DNA of 64,000 nucleotides from UBA1926 sp002337215 (GTDB taxonomy: Bacteria > Planctomycetota > Phycisphaerae > Phycisphaerales > UBA1924). The position numbers and the translations under genes are program-made. The notes beneath the pieces are model-generated. The model saw nothing but the letters and a program-made list of their open reading frames with translations, had not been told where the DNA came from and ran no database searches. The stretch lies in contig CAXBAF010000001.1 of NCBI GenBank assembly GCA_963973795.1, positions 248,001 to 312,000 on the forward strand. The letters run 5' to 3'. Position 1 is the first letter of the stretch. Every line of letters begins with the position of its first letter. Of the stretch, positions 24,059 through 33,927 are shown piece by piece.

Positions 24059-26374
24059 ATGACCCCTTCCCGGACGACCCCTTCGCCCGTTTGTTCTATT
24101 CCTCTCGCCGTGCTGATGCTTTCGGCCTCGGCGGGGCTCGCACACGACGAAGACTGGCGGAAACTGGTCGATCGAATCGGCGCGGTTGAGGGACCGATCT
24201 TCCGGCTGGACGCGGACCTCGCGCGGGGCGGCGTCGACGGCGGGCTCGACAACCGCGGGCTCGGGTTCGACAACGTGGGCGTCACGCTGCTCAGCCAGAT
24301 CCCCCTCAACAACTTCGCGGGCAACCACAGTTTCGGGAACGACTGCTGGGGCTACACCGCCCCGTCGGGCCGCGAGTACGCGATCATGGGTCTCGAGCGA
24401 GGCTTCGGGTTCGTCGAGATCACCAACCCCACGAACCCGGTCATCGTCGAGGTGATCACCGGTCCCCAGAGCGATTGGCACGACGTCAAGGTCGTCGGCG
24501 ATTACGCCTACGGCGTCAGCGAGGGCGGCTCGGGGGTGCAGGTCATGGATCTGTCCCAGATCGACAGCGGCACCGTCACCCTCGTCCGCAACTGGCAGGC
24601 GAACGGACACAGCACCACGCACAACATCGTTGCCAACCCCGACCGCGGCACGCTTTTCATCTGCGGTGCCAACATCGGTAACGGCGGGTTGATCCGCTGC
24701 GATCTCTCCGACCCGACCCGGCCGAGCCCCTTCGCGGGTTGGACCGACATGTACGTGCACGATGCGCAGGTTGTCACCTGGGAAGGCGGCGACTTCGACG
24801 GACGCGAACTCGCGTTCGTGTGCTCGGGCCTCGACGGCGGGTTCACCCAGACGGGGCTCCGCGTTGTCGACATCACGGATCCCAACAACGCACAGACGAT
24901 CTCGACGCTGTTCTACCCGAGCGCTGGGTACAGCCACCAGGCGTGGCTCTCGAGCGATCGGAAGTTCTTGTACCTCAACGATGAACTCGACGAGCCGAAC
25001 GGGATCGTGAACGTCACGACCACCCGGATCATCAACGTCGAGGACCCCGAGAACCCGTTCTTTGTGGACACGTTCACGACGGGGCTGCCGAGCATCGACC
25101 ACAACCTCTACACGCGAGACGGGCTGATCTTCCAGGCGAACTATCGCTCGGGTCTCCGCGTGTTCGATGGATCGGACGGCGCGAACCCCGTCGAGGTCGG
25201 CTACTTCGATACCTTCCCCAACAGCAACAACGCGAGCTTCAACGGCGCGTGGTCGGTCTACCCGTTCTTCGAGAGCAACACCGTCATCGTCAGCGACATC
25301 GAGCGAGGGCTGTTCGTCTTCAGCGTCGATGCGCTCAACCAGGAGCGGCTGCTGATCTCGACGGTGGGGGAGGCGCCCGACGTGCTCGACCCCGCGGGCG
25401 GCGCGACGCTCACGATCGATATCAACGCGGTCAACACGTCGGTGAACGCGTCGAGCGTCGAGCTCGTGCTCACAGACCTCAACGGCTCGCGGACGATCGC
25501 GGGCGCGGATCTCGGAGGCGGACAGTTCTCCTTCGATTTCCCGAGCGTCGCGTGCGGCGATGACGCGACGTTCTACGTCAACGCCTCAAGCGGTTCGGGT
25601 GACACATTCACGCTCCCCGCGGGCGGCGCTGCGGATCCGTTCGTCGCCGAGGTGATCAGCGATCTGCAGATCGGATTCAGCGATAACTTCCAGAGCAACC
25701 AGGGCTGGGTCGTGGACGCCAGCGTGGGCGACGGCGCCTGGCAGCGCGGCGTACCGGTCAACGGTGGGCGCGGCGACCCGGCGACCGATTTCGACGGTTC
25801 GGGCGCGTGCTTTGTCACCGACAACAGCGCCGCGAACGGCGGCAACAGCGACGTCGATGACGGGGACACCTCCATCACCAGCCCCGTGCTCGATCTCTCG
25901 GGCGGCGCCCGCGTTGAGTACGCCTACTGGCTCAACGACATCCCGGGCGGCCCGCTCGACAACGACGCGCTCACCGTGGAACTGAGCTTCAACGGTGGAT
26001 CTTCGTGGACCGAGTTCCGGCGGTACGAAACCGCCGCGGGCGCGTGGCGCGAGGATTCCATCGAGGTGCCTGCTGGGCAGGGGACGACCAACAGCCGGGT
26101 CCGGTTCACGGTCAGCGACTTCGATCCGCAGAACGTTGTCGAGGCGGGCATCGACGCGGTCCGTGTTACGCGGGCCATCTGTGAAGACGCCCAGCCGGAA
26201 TGCACGGCGGACCTCGCCGCGCCATTCGGCGTGCTCGATCTCGCCGACATCAACGCCTTCGTGGTCGGGTTCTCGACGCAGCAATCGGTCGCGGACCTCG
26301 CGGCCCCGTTCGGGGTCTTCGACCTCGCGGATGTCTCCGCGTTCGCCGGATCGTTCATCGCGGGTTGCCCGTGA
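24059..26374 (+). CDS. Exported choice-of-anchor-B-like beta-propeller protein with C-terminal GC-type dockerin module
   Basis: The 771-aa product has AGGAG upstream of the ATG and a signal peptide ending near SAGLAHDED. Residues about 60-420 contain repeated propeller-type segments (GLERGFGFVEITNPTNPVIV, GLRVVDITDPNNAQTIS, GLRVFDGSDGANPVEVGYF). These fit LVIVD-repeat or choice-of-anchor-B family proteins. A galactose-binding-like region (about 540-705, SDNFQSNQGWVVDAS) follows. The last 60 residues are a duplicated Asp-rich repeat, ADLAAPFGVLDLADINAFV...ADLAAPFGVFDLADVSAFA, bounded by Cys and ending AGCP. The same module ends two other proteins here. It is dockerin-like and probably calcium-binding, attaching the protein at the cell surface (inference). 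Confidence 0.8.
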   Translation: MTPSRTTPSPVCSIPLAVLMLSASAGLAHDEDWRKLVDRIGAVEGPIFRLDADLARGGVDGGLDNRGLGFDNVGVTLLSQIPLNNFAGNHSFGNDCWGYTAPSGREYAIMGLERGFGFVEITNPTNPVIVEVITGPQSDWHDVKVVGDYAYGVSEGGSGVQVMDLSQIDSGTVTLVRNWQANGHSTTHNIVANPDRGTLFICGANIGNGGLIRCDLSDPTRPSPFAGWTDMYVHDAQVVTWEGGDFDGRELAFVCSGLDGGFTQTGLRVVDITDPNNAQTISTLFYPSAGYSHQAWLSSDRKFLYLNDELDEPNGIVNVTTTRIINVEDPENPFFVDTFTTGLPSIDHNLYTRDGLIFQANYRSGLRVFDGSDGANPVEVGYFDTFPNSNNASFNGAWSVYPFFESNTVIVSDIERGLFVFSVDALNQERLLISTVGEAPDVLDPAGGATLTIDINAVNTSVNASSVELVLTDLNGSRTIAGADLGGGQFSFDFPSVACGDDATFYVNASSGSGDTFTLPAGGAADPFVAEVISDLQIGFSDNFQSNQGWVVDASVGDGAWQRGVPVNGGRGDPATDFDGSGACFVTDNSAANGGNSDVDDGDTSITSPVLDLSGGARVEYAYWLNDIPGGPLDNDALTVELSFNGGSSWTEFRRYETAAGAWREDSIEVPAGQGTTNSRVRFTVSDFDPQNVVEAGIDAVRVTRAICEDAQPECTADLAAPFGVLDLADINAFVVGFSTQQSVADLAAPFGVFDLADVSAFAGSFIAGCP

Positions 26375-26472
26375 TCGGAATGGAAGAGAGAAGCCGCGGG
26401 CCCTGCCGGGCACCGCTGGAGAGACGGTCAGTCAGTGCCCCGGGGGGATCGGGGTATCTCAGGAGGTTCTCG

Positions 26473-28734
26473 ATGCGATCAACAGGGGTAGTCCGAGTTG
26501 TTCGGGGTGGTATCGCGGCGATCACGCTGCTGGCGGCCGGCGTGCCGGCGGCAAACGCCGACGTGCTCTCGCAGGCGAACGAGCTGGGGGTGAGTCATCT
26601 GACGCTCCAGACGATCAACAAGGTCGCACAGCGGAATGGCACGACGACGACGCTGACCGTGGAGCTTGACGGCCGGGCGGTCACGCTCGAGGTCGAGCCC
26701 GATTCGGTCCGTTCCGATTCGTTCACAGTGGTCTTGGATCACGGTGGCGGTGTGATGGAGGAGATCGCACCGCCGCCGTCCAAGGTCGTCCGTGGCGAGA
26801 TCGTCGGTGAGCCCGGCTCGATCGTGGCCGGCACTATCGATGGGGACGCCGTCCGCCTGATGATCTTGCGGGGCGAGGAGTCCTGGTCGGTCCAGCCCGT
26901 CGACGGCGAGGGCGTCGGCGTGCACGCGGTCTACCCGGGTGACGCCGTGCTCGATCTGGGCGGGACGTGCTCGGTCGAGGCCCCGATCCGCGTCGAGGCC
27001 GAGCCGCCGGTTCACGCGCATCACATGGCGGACGGCGTAAGCAATCGGGGCTCGGGCGAATTCCGGATCGCGGAGATCGCGATCGAGGCCGACTGGCGGC
27101 TCTACAACAACAACTTCAACCGCAACGAGGCCAACCTGCTCAACGACATCGACTCGGTGCTCGCGGGTGTCTCCGCGGCCTATGAGCGTGACGTCGCGCT
27201 GACCTACGAGCTCACGCACGTGCTCATCCGCACGAGCTCGGGCGCGGACCCCTACGACACAAACGACCCGAGCGCCCTGCTCGGCCAGTTCCAGCAGGAA
27301 TGGAACAACAACCAGACCGGCATCCAGCGCGATGTCGCCCACCTCTGGTCGGGGCGGAACTTCTCCGGCTCGACGATCGGCATCGCCTACCTCGGTGTCA
27401 TCTGCTCGGGGTCGTCCTACGGCGCCAACCAGATCCTGTTCACCGGAAATTTCAACTCTCGCGTGGGGCTCTTCGCCCACGAGCTGGGGCACAACTGGTC
27501 GGCCGAGCACTGCAACGAGCAGAGCGAGTGCAGGATCATGTGCAGCGGCCTGGGCGGGTGCAACGGGCTGGGCAACCCCGCACGGTTCGCGGCCGTTCCG
27601 ATCTCACAGATCAGTGCGCACATCGCGAGCCGGACTTGCGTTGACAACATCGGTATCGGTCTCCCGGTCTCCGAGAACTTCAACGGCCAGACTCTCGACC
27701 CGGTCACCTGGGGCGGCGTGTTCGGTTTCGAGTTCATCAACGACGGGTCGGCCCCCAGCGGCAACCGCGCAGCGCGGTTCGTCCCGCCCTTCATGGTCAT
27801 GAGCACCGTCCCCATCGATCTCAGCGTGTCGCCCGGCAATGGCGTTGCCGTTCGCATCGCGGTGCGGCCCGAGCAGGCCACCGAGACGCCCTTCCGAATC
27901 TCCGCCGCGAGCGTCGGCGGGCCCAACCAGCGGATGGGTCTCATCAGTGTCGATGGCACGCCCGGCTATCAGCCCGCGGCTGTCTACCTCCCCGCGTCGA
28001 CGCTCAATCAGGAAACGCTCGTCCGAGTCTCGGCCGACCCGGACGGCCCCGCGTGGCGTTTCGACGATCTTGAGGTCTTCGAGATCGTGTCGTCGGACGA
28101 CGTTGCGGCGCTCCCCTTCATCGAGGACTACGAGCGGGCAGGGCTGTTCCTCGATTCCTGGCAGCCTTCCGATGTTGACGTCATCGCAGACAGTGAGTCG
28201 GCCGAGAGCGGCGACTACCTCGCAACCATGCCCGCCAATGGGCGGATGGAGACCGTGAACCTGACCGCCTCGGGCGCGACCGACATCGTCTTCGGTGTCC
28301 GCGTCTCCAGCCCCGAGGGGGCTCCCGCGAGCGATGAACTCGTGATGACCTACCGGAACTCCTCGGGCCAATGGGTCGAGGCTCGGCGATACACCGCGGC
28401 CGCGTTCCCGAGTGACGGGTTTGGTCTCGCGGAGGTCGTGCTCCCCGCGGACGCGTCCCACAATCAGCTCCGCGTCGCGATCGAGACGGTCGGCGCGGGC
28501 GGCACAACGCCCTGGCGCTTCGAGGACTTCGAGGTCGGCGGCGAAGCGCGGGCCGCCGATTGCCCCGCCGATCTCGCGGCCCCCGCGGGTGTGCTGGATC
28601 TCGCGGACATCAACGCCTTCGTGGGTGGGTTCACCGGCAACCAACCGATCGCCGACCTCGCCGAGCCGTTCGGCGTCTACGACCTGAGCGACGTCGGCGC
28701 GTTCGTCGCGTCGTTCGTCGCGGGCTGCCCCTGA
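26473..28734 (+). CDS. Exported M12-like zinc metalloprotease with C-terminal GC-type dockerin module
   Basis: The 753-aa product has a perfect AGGAGG 6 nt before the ATG. A signal peptide ends near AANADV. A pro-region of about 200 residues precedes the catalytic domain. The zincin motif HELGHNWSAEH lies at residues 336-346 (H336, H340, H346 zinc ligands, E337 catalytic base), and a Met-turn candidate M356 lies in CRIMCSG. This is the reprolysin/adamalysin (M12B) pattern. Beta-sandwich regions follow (SENFNGQTLDPVTWGG, then IEDYERAGLFLDSW). The C-terminal 58 residues are the Cys-bounded duplicated dockerin-like module ending AGCP. Probably a surface-anchored or secreted protease. The upstream gene has the same C-terminus and lies 98 nt away. 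Confidence 0.88.
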   Translation: MRSTGVVRVVRGGIAAITLLAAGVPAANADVLSQANELGVSHLTLQTINKVAQRNGTTTTLTVELDGRAVTLEVEPDSVRSDSFTVVLDHGGGVMEEIAPPPSKVVRGEIVGEPGSIVAGTIDGDAVRLMILRGEESWSVQPVDGEGVGVHAVYPGDAVLDLGGTCSVEAPIRVEAEPPVHAHHMADGVSNRGSGEFRIAEIAIEADWRLYNNNFNRNEANLLNDIDSVLAGVSAAYERDVALTYELTHVLIRTSSGADPYDTNDPSALLGQFQQEWNNNQTGIQRDVAHLWSGRNFSGSTIGIAYLGVICSGSSYGANQILFTGNFNSRVGLFAHELGHNWSAEHCNEQSECRIMCSGLGGCNGLGNPARFAAVPISQISAHIASRTCVDNIGIGLPVSENFNGQTLDPVTWGGVFGFEFINDGSAPSGNRAARFVPPFMVMSTVPIDLSVSPGNGVAVRIAVRPEQATETPFRISAASVGGPNQRMGLISVDGTPGYQPAAVYLPASTLNQETLVRVSADPDGPAWRFDDLEVFEIVSSDDVAALPFIEDYERAGLFLDSWQPSDVDVIADSESAESGDYLATMPANGRMETVNLTASGATDIVFGVRVSSPEGAPASDELVMTYRNSSGQWVEARRYTAAAFPSDGFGLAEVVLPADASHNQLRVAIETVGAGGTTPWRFEDFEVGGEARAADCPADLAAPAGVLDLADINAFVGGFTGNQPIADLAEPFGVYDLSDVGAFVASFVAGCP

Positions 28735-28762
28735 TCCGGTTCGGCTGATCGAGAATTGATCC

Positions 28763-28793
28763 ACGCGGCGTCCCACGGGGCGCCGCGTTTTCA
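28763..28793 (+). terminator. Rho-independent terminator after the metalloprotease gene
   Basis: ACGCGGCG (28763-28770) pairs with CGCCGCGT (28781-28788), extended by CCC/GGG in the loop, followed by TTTTCATT. It is 29 nt past the stop codon. Confidence 0.85.
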
Positions 28794-28864
28794 TTGAATC
28801 GAGCCGACGATCCGGCCGGCCGGCAGAGGATCGGTTATCCCTATACTGCCCGCGAGGTGAAGGC

Positions 28865-30244
28865 ATGAATATCGTCATCTGCGGCGCGGGGCATGTGGGC
28901 TACCACTCCGCCGAGGTGCTCGCCGCCGCGGGCCATCGAGTGACCGTGATCGACAACGACCCGACTCGGCTCCGGGCCGTGCAGGACACGCTCGACGCCG
29001 CGACGCTCGATGGGTCGTGCTCCGAGCCTCGAATCCTGATCGAAGCGGGCGTGGGCAAGGCCGATCTGCTGGTCGCGGCCACGAACCGCGACGAGGTGAA
29101 CCTGCTCGCCGCGTCGCTGGGCAAGGGGCTGGGGGCGGACCGTGTCGTCGCCCGCGTCCACCACCGCGCGTTCTTCGAAAACAGCGTGTTCAACTACGCG
29201 GAGCATCTGGGCATCGACCGCCTGATCTGCCCCGAGTACGTGGCGGCCCAGGCGATCGCCCGCTCGCTCCGAAACCCAGCCGCGATCGCGATCGAGACCT
29301 TCGCCAGGGGCGGGATCGAGATCCAGGAGTTCCCGGTCCCGGCCGGCGCGCCCGCCGTGGGCAAGTCGCTCAGTGAACTGCGTCTTCCTCCGCACACCCG
29401 GCTGGTCGCGATCTCGCGTGACTCGTTCGTCTCCCTCCCGCGCGCGAACAGCACGATCGAGGAGGGCGACGTCGTCATTCTGCTGAGCGACAAGGAAAAC
29501 TTCGACGCGGCGCTCGAGGCCTTCGGCGCCAAGGGCGGGGGCTCACGCCGACGCATCGCGATCATGGGTGGTCCCGCGATGACGGTCTGGCTCTGCCGGG
29601 CGCTCCGGTCCAGGCGGTTCTCGATCCGCGTGTTTGAGGAGGACGCCGAACGCGCCGAGGAACTCGCCGAGAAGCTGCCCTGGACCACGGTCATCAACGC
29701 CGATCCGACCGATGAAGCGGTCTTCGTCGAAGAGTCGCTCGCGCAGGTCGATACATTCGTCGCGCTCACCAACGACGATGAGCGGAACATCCTCGGCAGC
29801 GCCTGGGTCAAGAGCAAGGGCGTCGGCCAGGCGATCGCGGTCGTGCAGCGCCCGCAGTACGCCCACCTGCTCCAGCACGTCGGGATCGATCGCTCCTACA
29901 GCCCGCGTTCATCGGCGGTGTCCGAGATCATGAACGTCCTCGAAGAGCGCGGACTGCGCCGGGTGACGTCGCTCGCCGAGGGTGTGCTCGATATCTTCCG
30001 CGCCCGCGTCGAGCCCGATTCGGAGATCGTCGGGCGTTCGCTCCGGGATATCCCCGAACTCGGGGCATGGGTCGTTGTCGCGGTCGAGCACGGCGAGGAC
30101 GTCACCGTTCCAACCGCAGAGACCGTCATCCAGGCGGGCGACACCGTACTGGTCGTGGGTCCAAACGGGACGGACAAGAAACTCGCCAAAATCCTCGCGA
30201 CCAGTGTCAAACGCTCCGCTGACCCTGCCTCCACCGTTTCGTGA
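28865..30244 (+). CDS. trkA: Trk potassium uptake regulator TrkA (two RCK domains)
   Basis: The 459-aa cytosolic product is the peripheral NAD-binding subunit of the Trk/Ktr potassium uptake system. The first RCK-N domain has the Rossmann motif GAGHVG (residues 7-12) and acidic D31 in VTVIDNDP. The second half (from RRIAIMGGPAM, about 229) repeats the fold with a degenerate glycine motif. Each half ends with an RCK-C domain (SLSELRLPPHTRLVAISRD; SLRDIPELGAWVVVAV). The length matches E. coli TrkA (458 aa). Its partner trkH follows after 39 nt on the same strand. Confidence 0.93.
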   Translation: MNIVICGAGHVGYHSAEVLAAAGHRVTVIDNDPTRLRAVQDTLDAATLDGSCSEPRILIEAGVGKADLLVAATNRDEVNLLAASLGKGLGADRVVARVHHRAFFENSVFNYAEHLGIDRLICPEYVAAQAIARSLRNPAAIAIETFARGGIEIQEFPVPAGAPAVGKSLSELRLPPHTRLVAISRDSFVSLPRANSTIEEGDVVILLSDKENFDAALEAFGAKGGGSRRRIAIMGGPAMTVWLCRALRSRRFSIRVFEEDAERAEELAEKLPWTTVINADPTDEAVFVEESLAQVDTFVALTNDDERNILGSAWVKSKGVGQAIAVVQRPQYAHLLQHVGIDRSYSPRSSAVSEIMNVLEERGLRRVTSLAEGVLDIFRARVEPDSEIVGRSLRDIPELGAWVVVAVEHGEDVTVPTAETVIQAGDTVLVVGPNGTDKKLAKILATSVKRSADPASTVS

Positions 30245-30283
30245 ATCTCGCACCGAGAACTGCGTTTCAGCCGGTCGGCTACC

Positions 30284-31879
30284 ATGCCCGCGAGCCGAAC
30301 GTTCGCTCGGCATGCGACCCGGTCTCCGAATCGAACGACCAACCGCCGCACCGTGAAATACCGATTTATTGTCAAACAACTCGGGATCCTGATCGCGGTG
30401 CTCGGCGCCGCGATGGCGATCGTCGCCGGCTGGGCCGGGCTCCGCGCGGGATTGGGTGCCAGGGGCGAACAGACCGCTGCGTGGGCGCTGCTCTTTGCCG
30501 CCGGTCTTGCCGGCGTCGCCGCGCTCATCTTCTGGCTCATCGGCAGGGGCAAGGTCGGGTATCTCGACCGGCGTGAGGCGTTGCTGCTCGTCGTGCTCTC
30601 GTGGATGTCTGCCGCGATCTTCGGCGGTGCGCCCTATCTGCTCTGGTCCCATTTCGCCGGGCTGGACGAACACGTCTTCCGGTCCCCGATCGCGTCGGTG
30701 TTTGAGGCGATGAGCGGGCTCACCACCACCGGCGCAACGGTCCTCAGCGACGTGGACGGCCTGCCCGACGCGCTGCACCTCTGGCGTGCACTCACCCACT
30801 GGTTCGGCGGGCTCGGCATCATCGTGCTGTTCGTCGCCGTGCTCCCGAGTCTCGGTGTGGGCGGACGCCGGCTCTTCGGCGTCGAGTCCGCGGGCCCCCA
30901 ACCTGGCGGCGTACACCCTCAGATCCGTGATACCGCCCGCAACCTCTGGTACATCTACTCGGGGCTCACGATCGTCCAGATCATCGCGATGAAGCTGGCA
31001 GGGATGAGCCTCTTCGACGCGATCTGCCACGCGTTCGGCACGCTCGCCACGGGCGGATTCTCGACCCGAGGCGCGAGCGTGGGCGCCTACAACGAGGTCA
31101 TCCAGGTCATCATTATCCTGTTCATGGTCCTTGCGGGATGCAATTTCGGGCTCTACCAGCAGCTCTTCCGCGGGAAATTCCGCGACGTGTACAAGGATCC
31201 CGAGCTCCGCGTGTACCTGTTCATCCTCGCGGGCGCGACCGCCGCGGTCGCGTTCTGGATCAACGGCACGACCATCGTCGAGACGACGGGCGACGCGGTG
31301 ACCGCGAACGCCGGAGTCGCCCTGCGGGAGGCTGGGTTCAACGTCGTCGCGATCCAGACCACCACCGGATTTGGCACTTCAGATTTCAATGTCTGGGCCG
31401 CTCCCGCGAAGCTCATGCTCGTCACCCTGATGTTCGTGGGCGGGTGCGCGGGATCGACCTCGGGGGGCATCAAGGTCATCCGTGTCTGGATCGCTCTCAA
31501 AGTGCTCATCAACGAGGTCGAACGCGTCTTTCGCCCCCACATCGTCCGCCCCGTCCGCATCGGAGGCCGGGCGCTCGACCAGCAGGTCCGATCCGCCGCG
31601 GTGGTCTACATCGTCGGGATGCTCGTGCTCTTCGTTTTCGGCGCGTTCGCCGTCATGCTGCTCGAGGGTGACCGCGCCGATATGGCGACCGCCCTCACCG
31701 CATCGGTCGCGACGCTCTGCACGATCGGCCCGGGTCTCGGCGCGATCGGACCGATCGAGAACTACGGCTGGATGAACGACTCGACCCTCGCGACGCTCAT
31801 CATCCTCATGCTCATGGGCCGGCTCGAGGTGCTCCCGGTGCTCGTTCTGATCGTCCCGAGCTACTGGCGCGGCGAGTGA
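30284..31879 (+). CDS. trkH: Trk potassium uptake membrane subunit TrkH
   Basis: This polytopic membrane protein of up to 531 aa has the TrkH-family selectivity-filter segments: EAMSGLTTTGATVL (first P-loop), AFGTLATGGFSTRGAS (second), QTTTGFGTSDF (third) and SVATLCTIGPGLG (fourth). Conserved FGGLGIIVLFVAVLP and GGCAGSTSGGIKVIR are also present. It forms the ion pathway gated by TrkA, whose gene is immediately upstream. The start is uncertain: the ATG at 30284 gives a basic 23-residue extension, while a GTG at 30353 gives a more typical N-terminus. Neither has a clear ribosome-binding site. Confidence 0.93.
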   Translation: MPASRTFARHATRSPNRTTNRRTVKYRFIVKQLGILIAVLGAAMAIVAGWAGLRAGLGARGEQTAAWALLFAAGLAGVAALIFWLIGRGKVGYLDRREALLLVVLSWMSAAIFGGAPYLLWSHFAGLDEHVFRSPIASVFEAMSGLTTTGATVLSDVDGLPDALHLWRALTHWFGGLGIIVLFVAVLPSLGVGGRRLFGVESAGPQPGGVHPQIRDTARNLWYIYSGLTIVQIIAMKLAGMSLFDAICHAFGTLATGGFSTRGASVGAYNEVIQVIIILFMVLAGCNFGLYQQLFRGKFRDVYKDPELRVYLFILAGATAAVAFWINGTTIVETTGDAVTANAGVALREAGFNVVAIQTTTGFGTSDFNVWAAPAKLMLVTLMFVGGCAGSTSGGIKVIRVWIALKVLINEVERVFRPHIVRPVRIGGRALDQQVRSAAVVYIVGMLVLFVFGAFAVMLLEGDRADMATALTASVATLCTIGPGLGAIGPIENYGWMNDSTLATLIILMLMGRLEVLPVLVLIVPSYWRGE

Positions 31880-31918
31880 TCGGTCCCGCTCGGCCCGCAC
31901 GCCCTTCTACCCTCCCGC

Positions 31919-33868
31919 ATGACCCGATCCGAATCAAAGAACCCGGCACCTGTTCCAGAGACGATCATCGGCATCGACCTGGGGACGACCAACAGCCTTG
32001 TCGCGATCGCAGATGAATCCGGGCCCAGAGTGCTCGCCCCGCGCGACGGGGCGCCGATCGTCCCGAGCGTGGTCCGCTACGAGCGCGAAGCAGGCGACAT
32101 CAAGGCCACCGTCGGCGTTGATGCCCGGGACCGCGCCGTCGAGTTCCCGCGAACAACCGTCGCGAGCGCGAAACGGCTGATGGGCCGGAGCGTCGCAGAC
32201 TGTGCGCACGACCGCGAATATCTCGGCTACGACATCGTCGCCGGTGAGCACGACACCGCGCGCATCGCCCTGCCGCTCGACGGACCCGACGTGCCGCCGA
32301 CCGTGATCAGCCCGCAGGAGGTCTCGGCGGCCATCCTCGCCGACCTGCGCGCGCGCGCCGAGTCCGTGCTGGGCCGACCCGTCTCGAAGGCGGTCGTGAC
32401 CGTGCCTGCCTACTTCGATGATGCCCAACGCCAGGCGACCCGCGACGCGGGGCGGATCGCGGGGCTCGAGGTCGTGCGGATCGTCAACGAGCCCACCGCG
32501 GCGGCGCTCGCCTACGGGCTCGGGGCCGACCGAGACTCGGCGCGGAACGCGGGTGTGCGCCACGTCGCGGTCTACGACCTGGGCGGCGGGACGTTCGACA
32601 TCTCCATCCTGCGGATCACCCCGACTGGCGGTGGGGGCGAGGACGGCGATCCCGCCGGGACCGCGTTCTACCAGGTACTCTCCACCGCGGGCGACACCCA
32701 CCTGGGCGGCGACGACATCGACAACGCGATCGTGAAGCTGATCTCCGACGGGATCGGGGTGCAGATCGGTTCGGACGCGGCACTGCCCGCGGAGAGCCGG
32801 CGCGCGATCGCCCAGTTTTCCCGGGCTGTCAAGCATCGCCTCAGCGACGAGGACTCCGCTGCTGTACGCATCGACCTTGGGGGTAGGAGCGTCTATGAGC
32901 GCACGATCACACGCGATGAACTCGAGACGATGATCGGTCCCATGGTCGACCGGACGATCGCGGCGTGCGAGCGAGCCGTGCGCGACGCGAAGGACGCGCT
33001 CGATGGCGCGGACATCGACTCGGTCGTCATGGTGGGGGGATCGACACGGATCCCGCTCGTGCGCGAATGCGTGGGCGCATTCTTCGGGCTCGAGCCCTAT
33101 ACGGCCCTCGACCCCGACACCGTTGTCGCCCTCGGCGCGGCGGTCCAGGGCTCGATCCTCGCGGGCGCACACCGCGGGTCGCTGCTGCTCGACGTGATCC
33201 CGTTGAGCCTCGGCATCGAGACCCAGGGCGGCGCGGTCGCGAAGCTCATCATGCGCAACAGTCCCGTCCCGGCCCGCGCCACCGAGATGTTCTCGACCAG
33301 CATCGATGGGCAGGTCTCAATCAAGCTCAACGTGCTCCAGGGCGAACGCGAGATGGCGGGGGACTGCAGGAGTCTGGGCGAGTTCCACCTCACAGGGCTG
33401 CCCCCGATGCCCGCGGGGATCCCGCAGCTCGAGGTCGAGTTTCTTGTTGATGCCAACGGCGTGCTGAACGTCGCCGCCGTCGAGAAACGCAGCGGCAAGC
33501 GGGCGGGTCTCCAGATCGTCCCGAACCACGGGCTGACCGAGACCGAGGTCGATCGGATGGAGGCCGACGCGTTCAAACACGCCCGCGAGGACATGACCAG
33601 GCACCGCATCGCGGACCTGATCGTGAACACAAGGCTCGACCTGAAATGGATCGGCGAACGCTTCGAGAAGTACGGCGGGAAGATGACCGAGACCGACCGT
33701 TCGGCGCTGTCGTCGGCGATCGACTCGGCTCGTGATCTTGCCGGCAAGGCCGAGGCGGATTGGTCGAGTGTGCCGCCCGATGCGTTGCACGCCGCGAAAG
33801 AGTCCCTCGACCGGCTGAGCGTTCCGCTCCAGGAAATCGGGATCTCCGAGAGCCTGAAGCGGGAGTGA
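31919..33868 (+). CDS. hscA: Hsp70-family chaperone, HscA type
   Basis: The 649-aa product has the Hsp70 ATPase signatures IGIDLGTTNSLVA (near residue 18), VYDLGGGTFDISIL and VVMVGGSTRIPLVRE. The substrate-binding part reads LLLDVIPLSLGIETQGG, then LQGEREMAGDCRSLGEFHL, LPPMPAGIPQ and VDANGVLNVAAVEK. The 'gERE...DCRSL..F.L.G.P..PAG' run is characteristic of HscA, the Fe-S cluster assembly chaperone, rather than DnaK. No isc genes are nearby; the gene follows trkH by 39 nt and is followed by a convergent gene. Function in Fe-S biogenesis is therefore inference; a specialised DnaK paralog is the alternative. Confidence 0.85.
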   Translation: MTRSESKNPAPVPETIIGIDLGTTNSLVAIADESGPRVLAPRDGAPIVPSVVRYEREAGDIKATVGVDARDRAVEFPRTTVASAKRLMGRSVADCAHDREYLGYDIVAGEHDTARIALPLDGPDVPPTVISPQEVSAAILADLRARAESVLGRPVSKAVVTVPAYFDDAQRQATRDAGRIAGLEVVRIVNEPTAAALAYGLGADRDSARNAGVRHVAVYDLGGGTFDISILRITPTGGGGEDGDPAGTAFYQVLSTAGDTHLGGDDIDNAIVKLISDGIGVQIGSDAALPAESRRAIAQFSRAVKHRLSDEDSAAVRIDLGGRSVYERTITRDELETMIGPMVDRTIAACERAVRDAKDALDGADIDSVVMVGGSTRIPLVRECVGAFFGLEPYTALDPDTVVALGAAVQGSILAGAHRGSLLLDVIPLSLGIETQGGAVAKLIMRNSPVPARATEMFSTSIDGQVSIKLNVLQGEREMAGDCRSLGEFHLTGLPPMPAGIPQLEVEFLVDANGVLNVAAVEKRSGKRAGLQIVPNHGLTETEVDRMEADAFKHAREDMTRHRIADLIVNTRLDLKWIGERFEKYGGKMTETDRSALSSAIDSARDLAGKAEADWSSVPPDALHAAKESLDRLSVPLQEIGISESLKRE

Positions 33869-33927
33869 ACCCACGCGGCACGATCGGCGTGCGAGGCGGT
33901 CGGTTGTTGTCGATCAATCGGCGTCGA

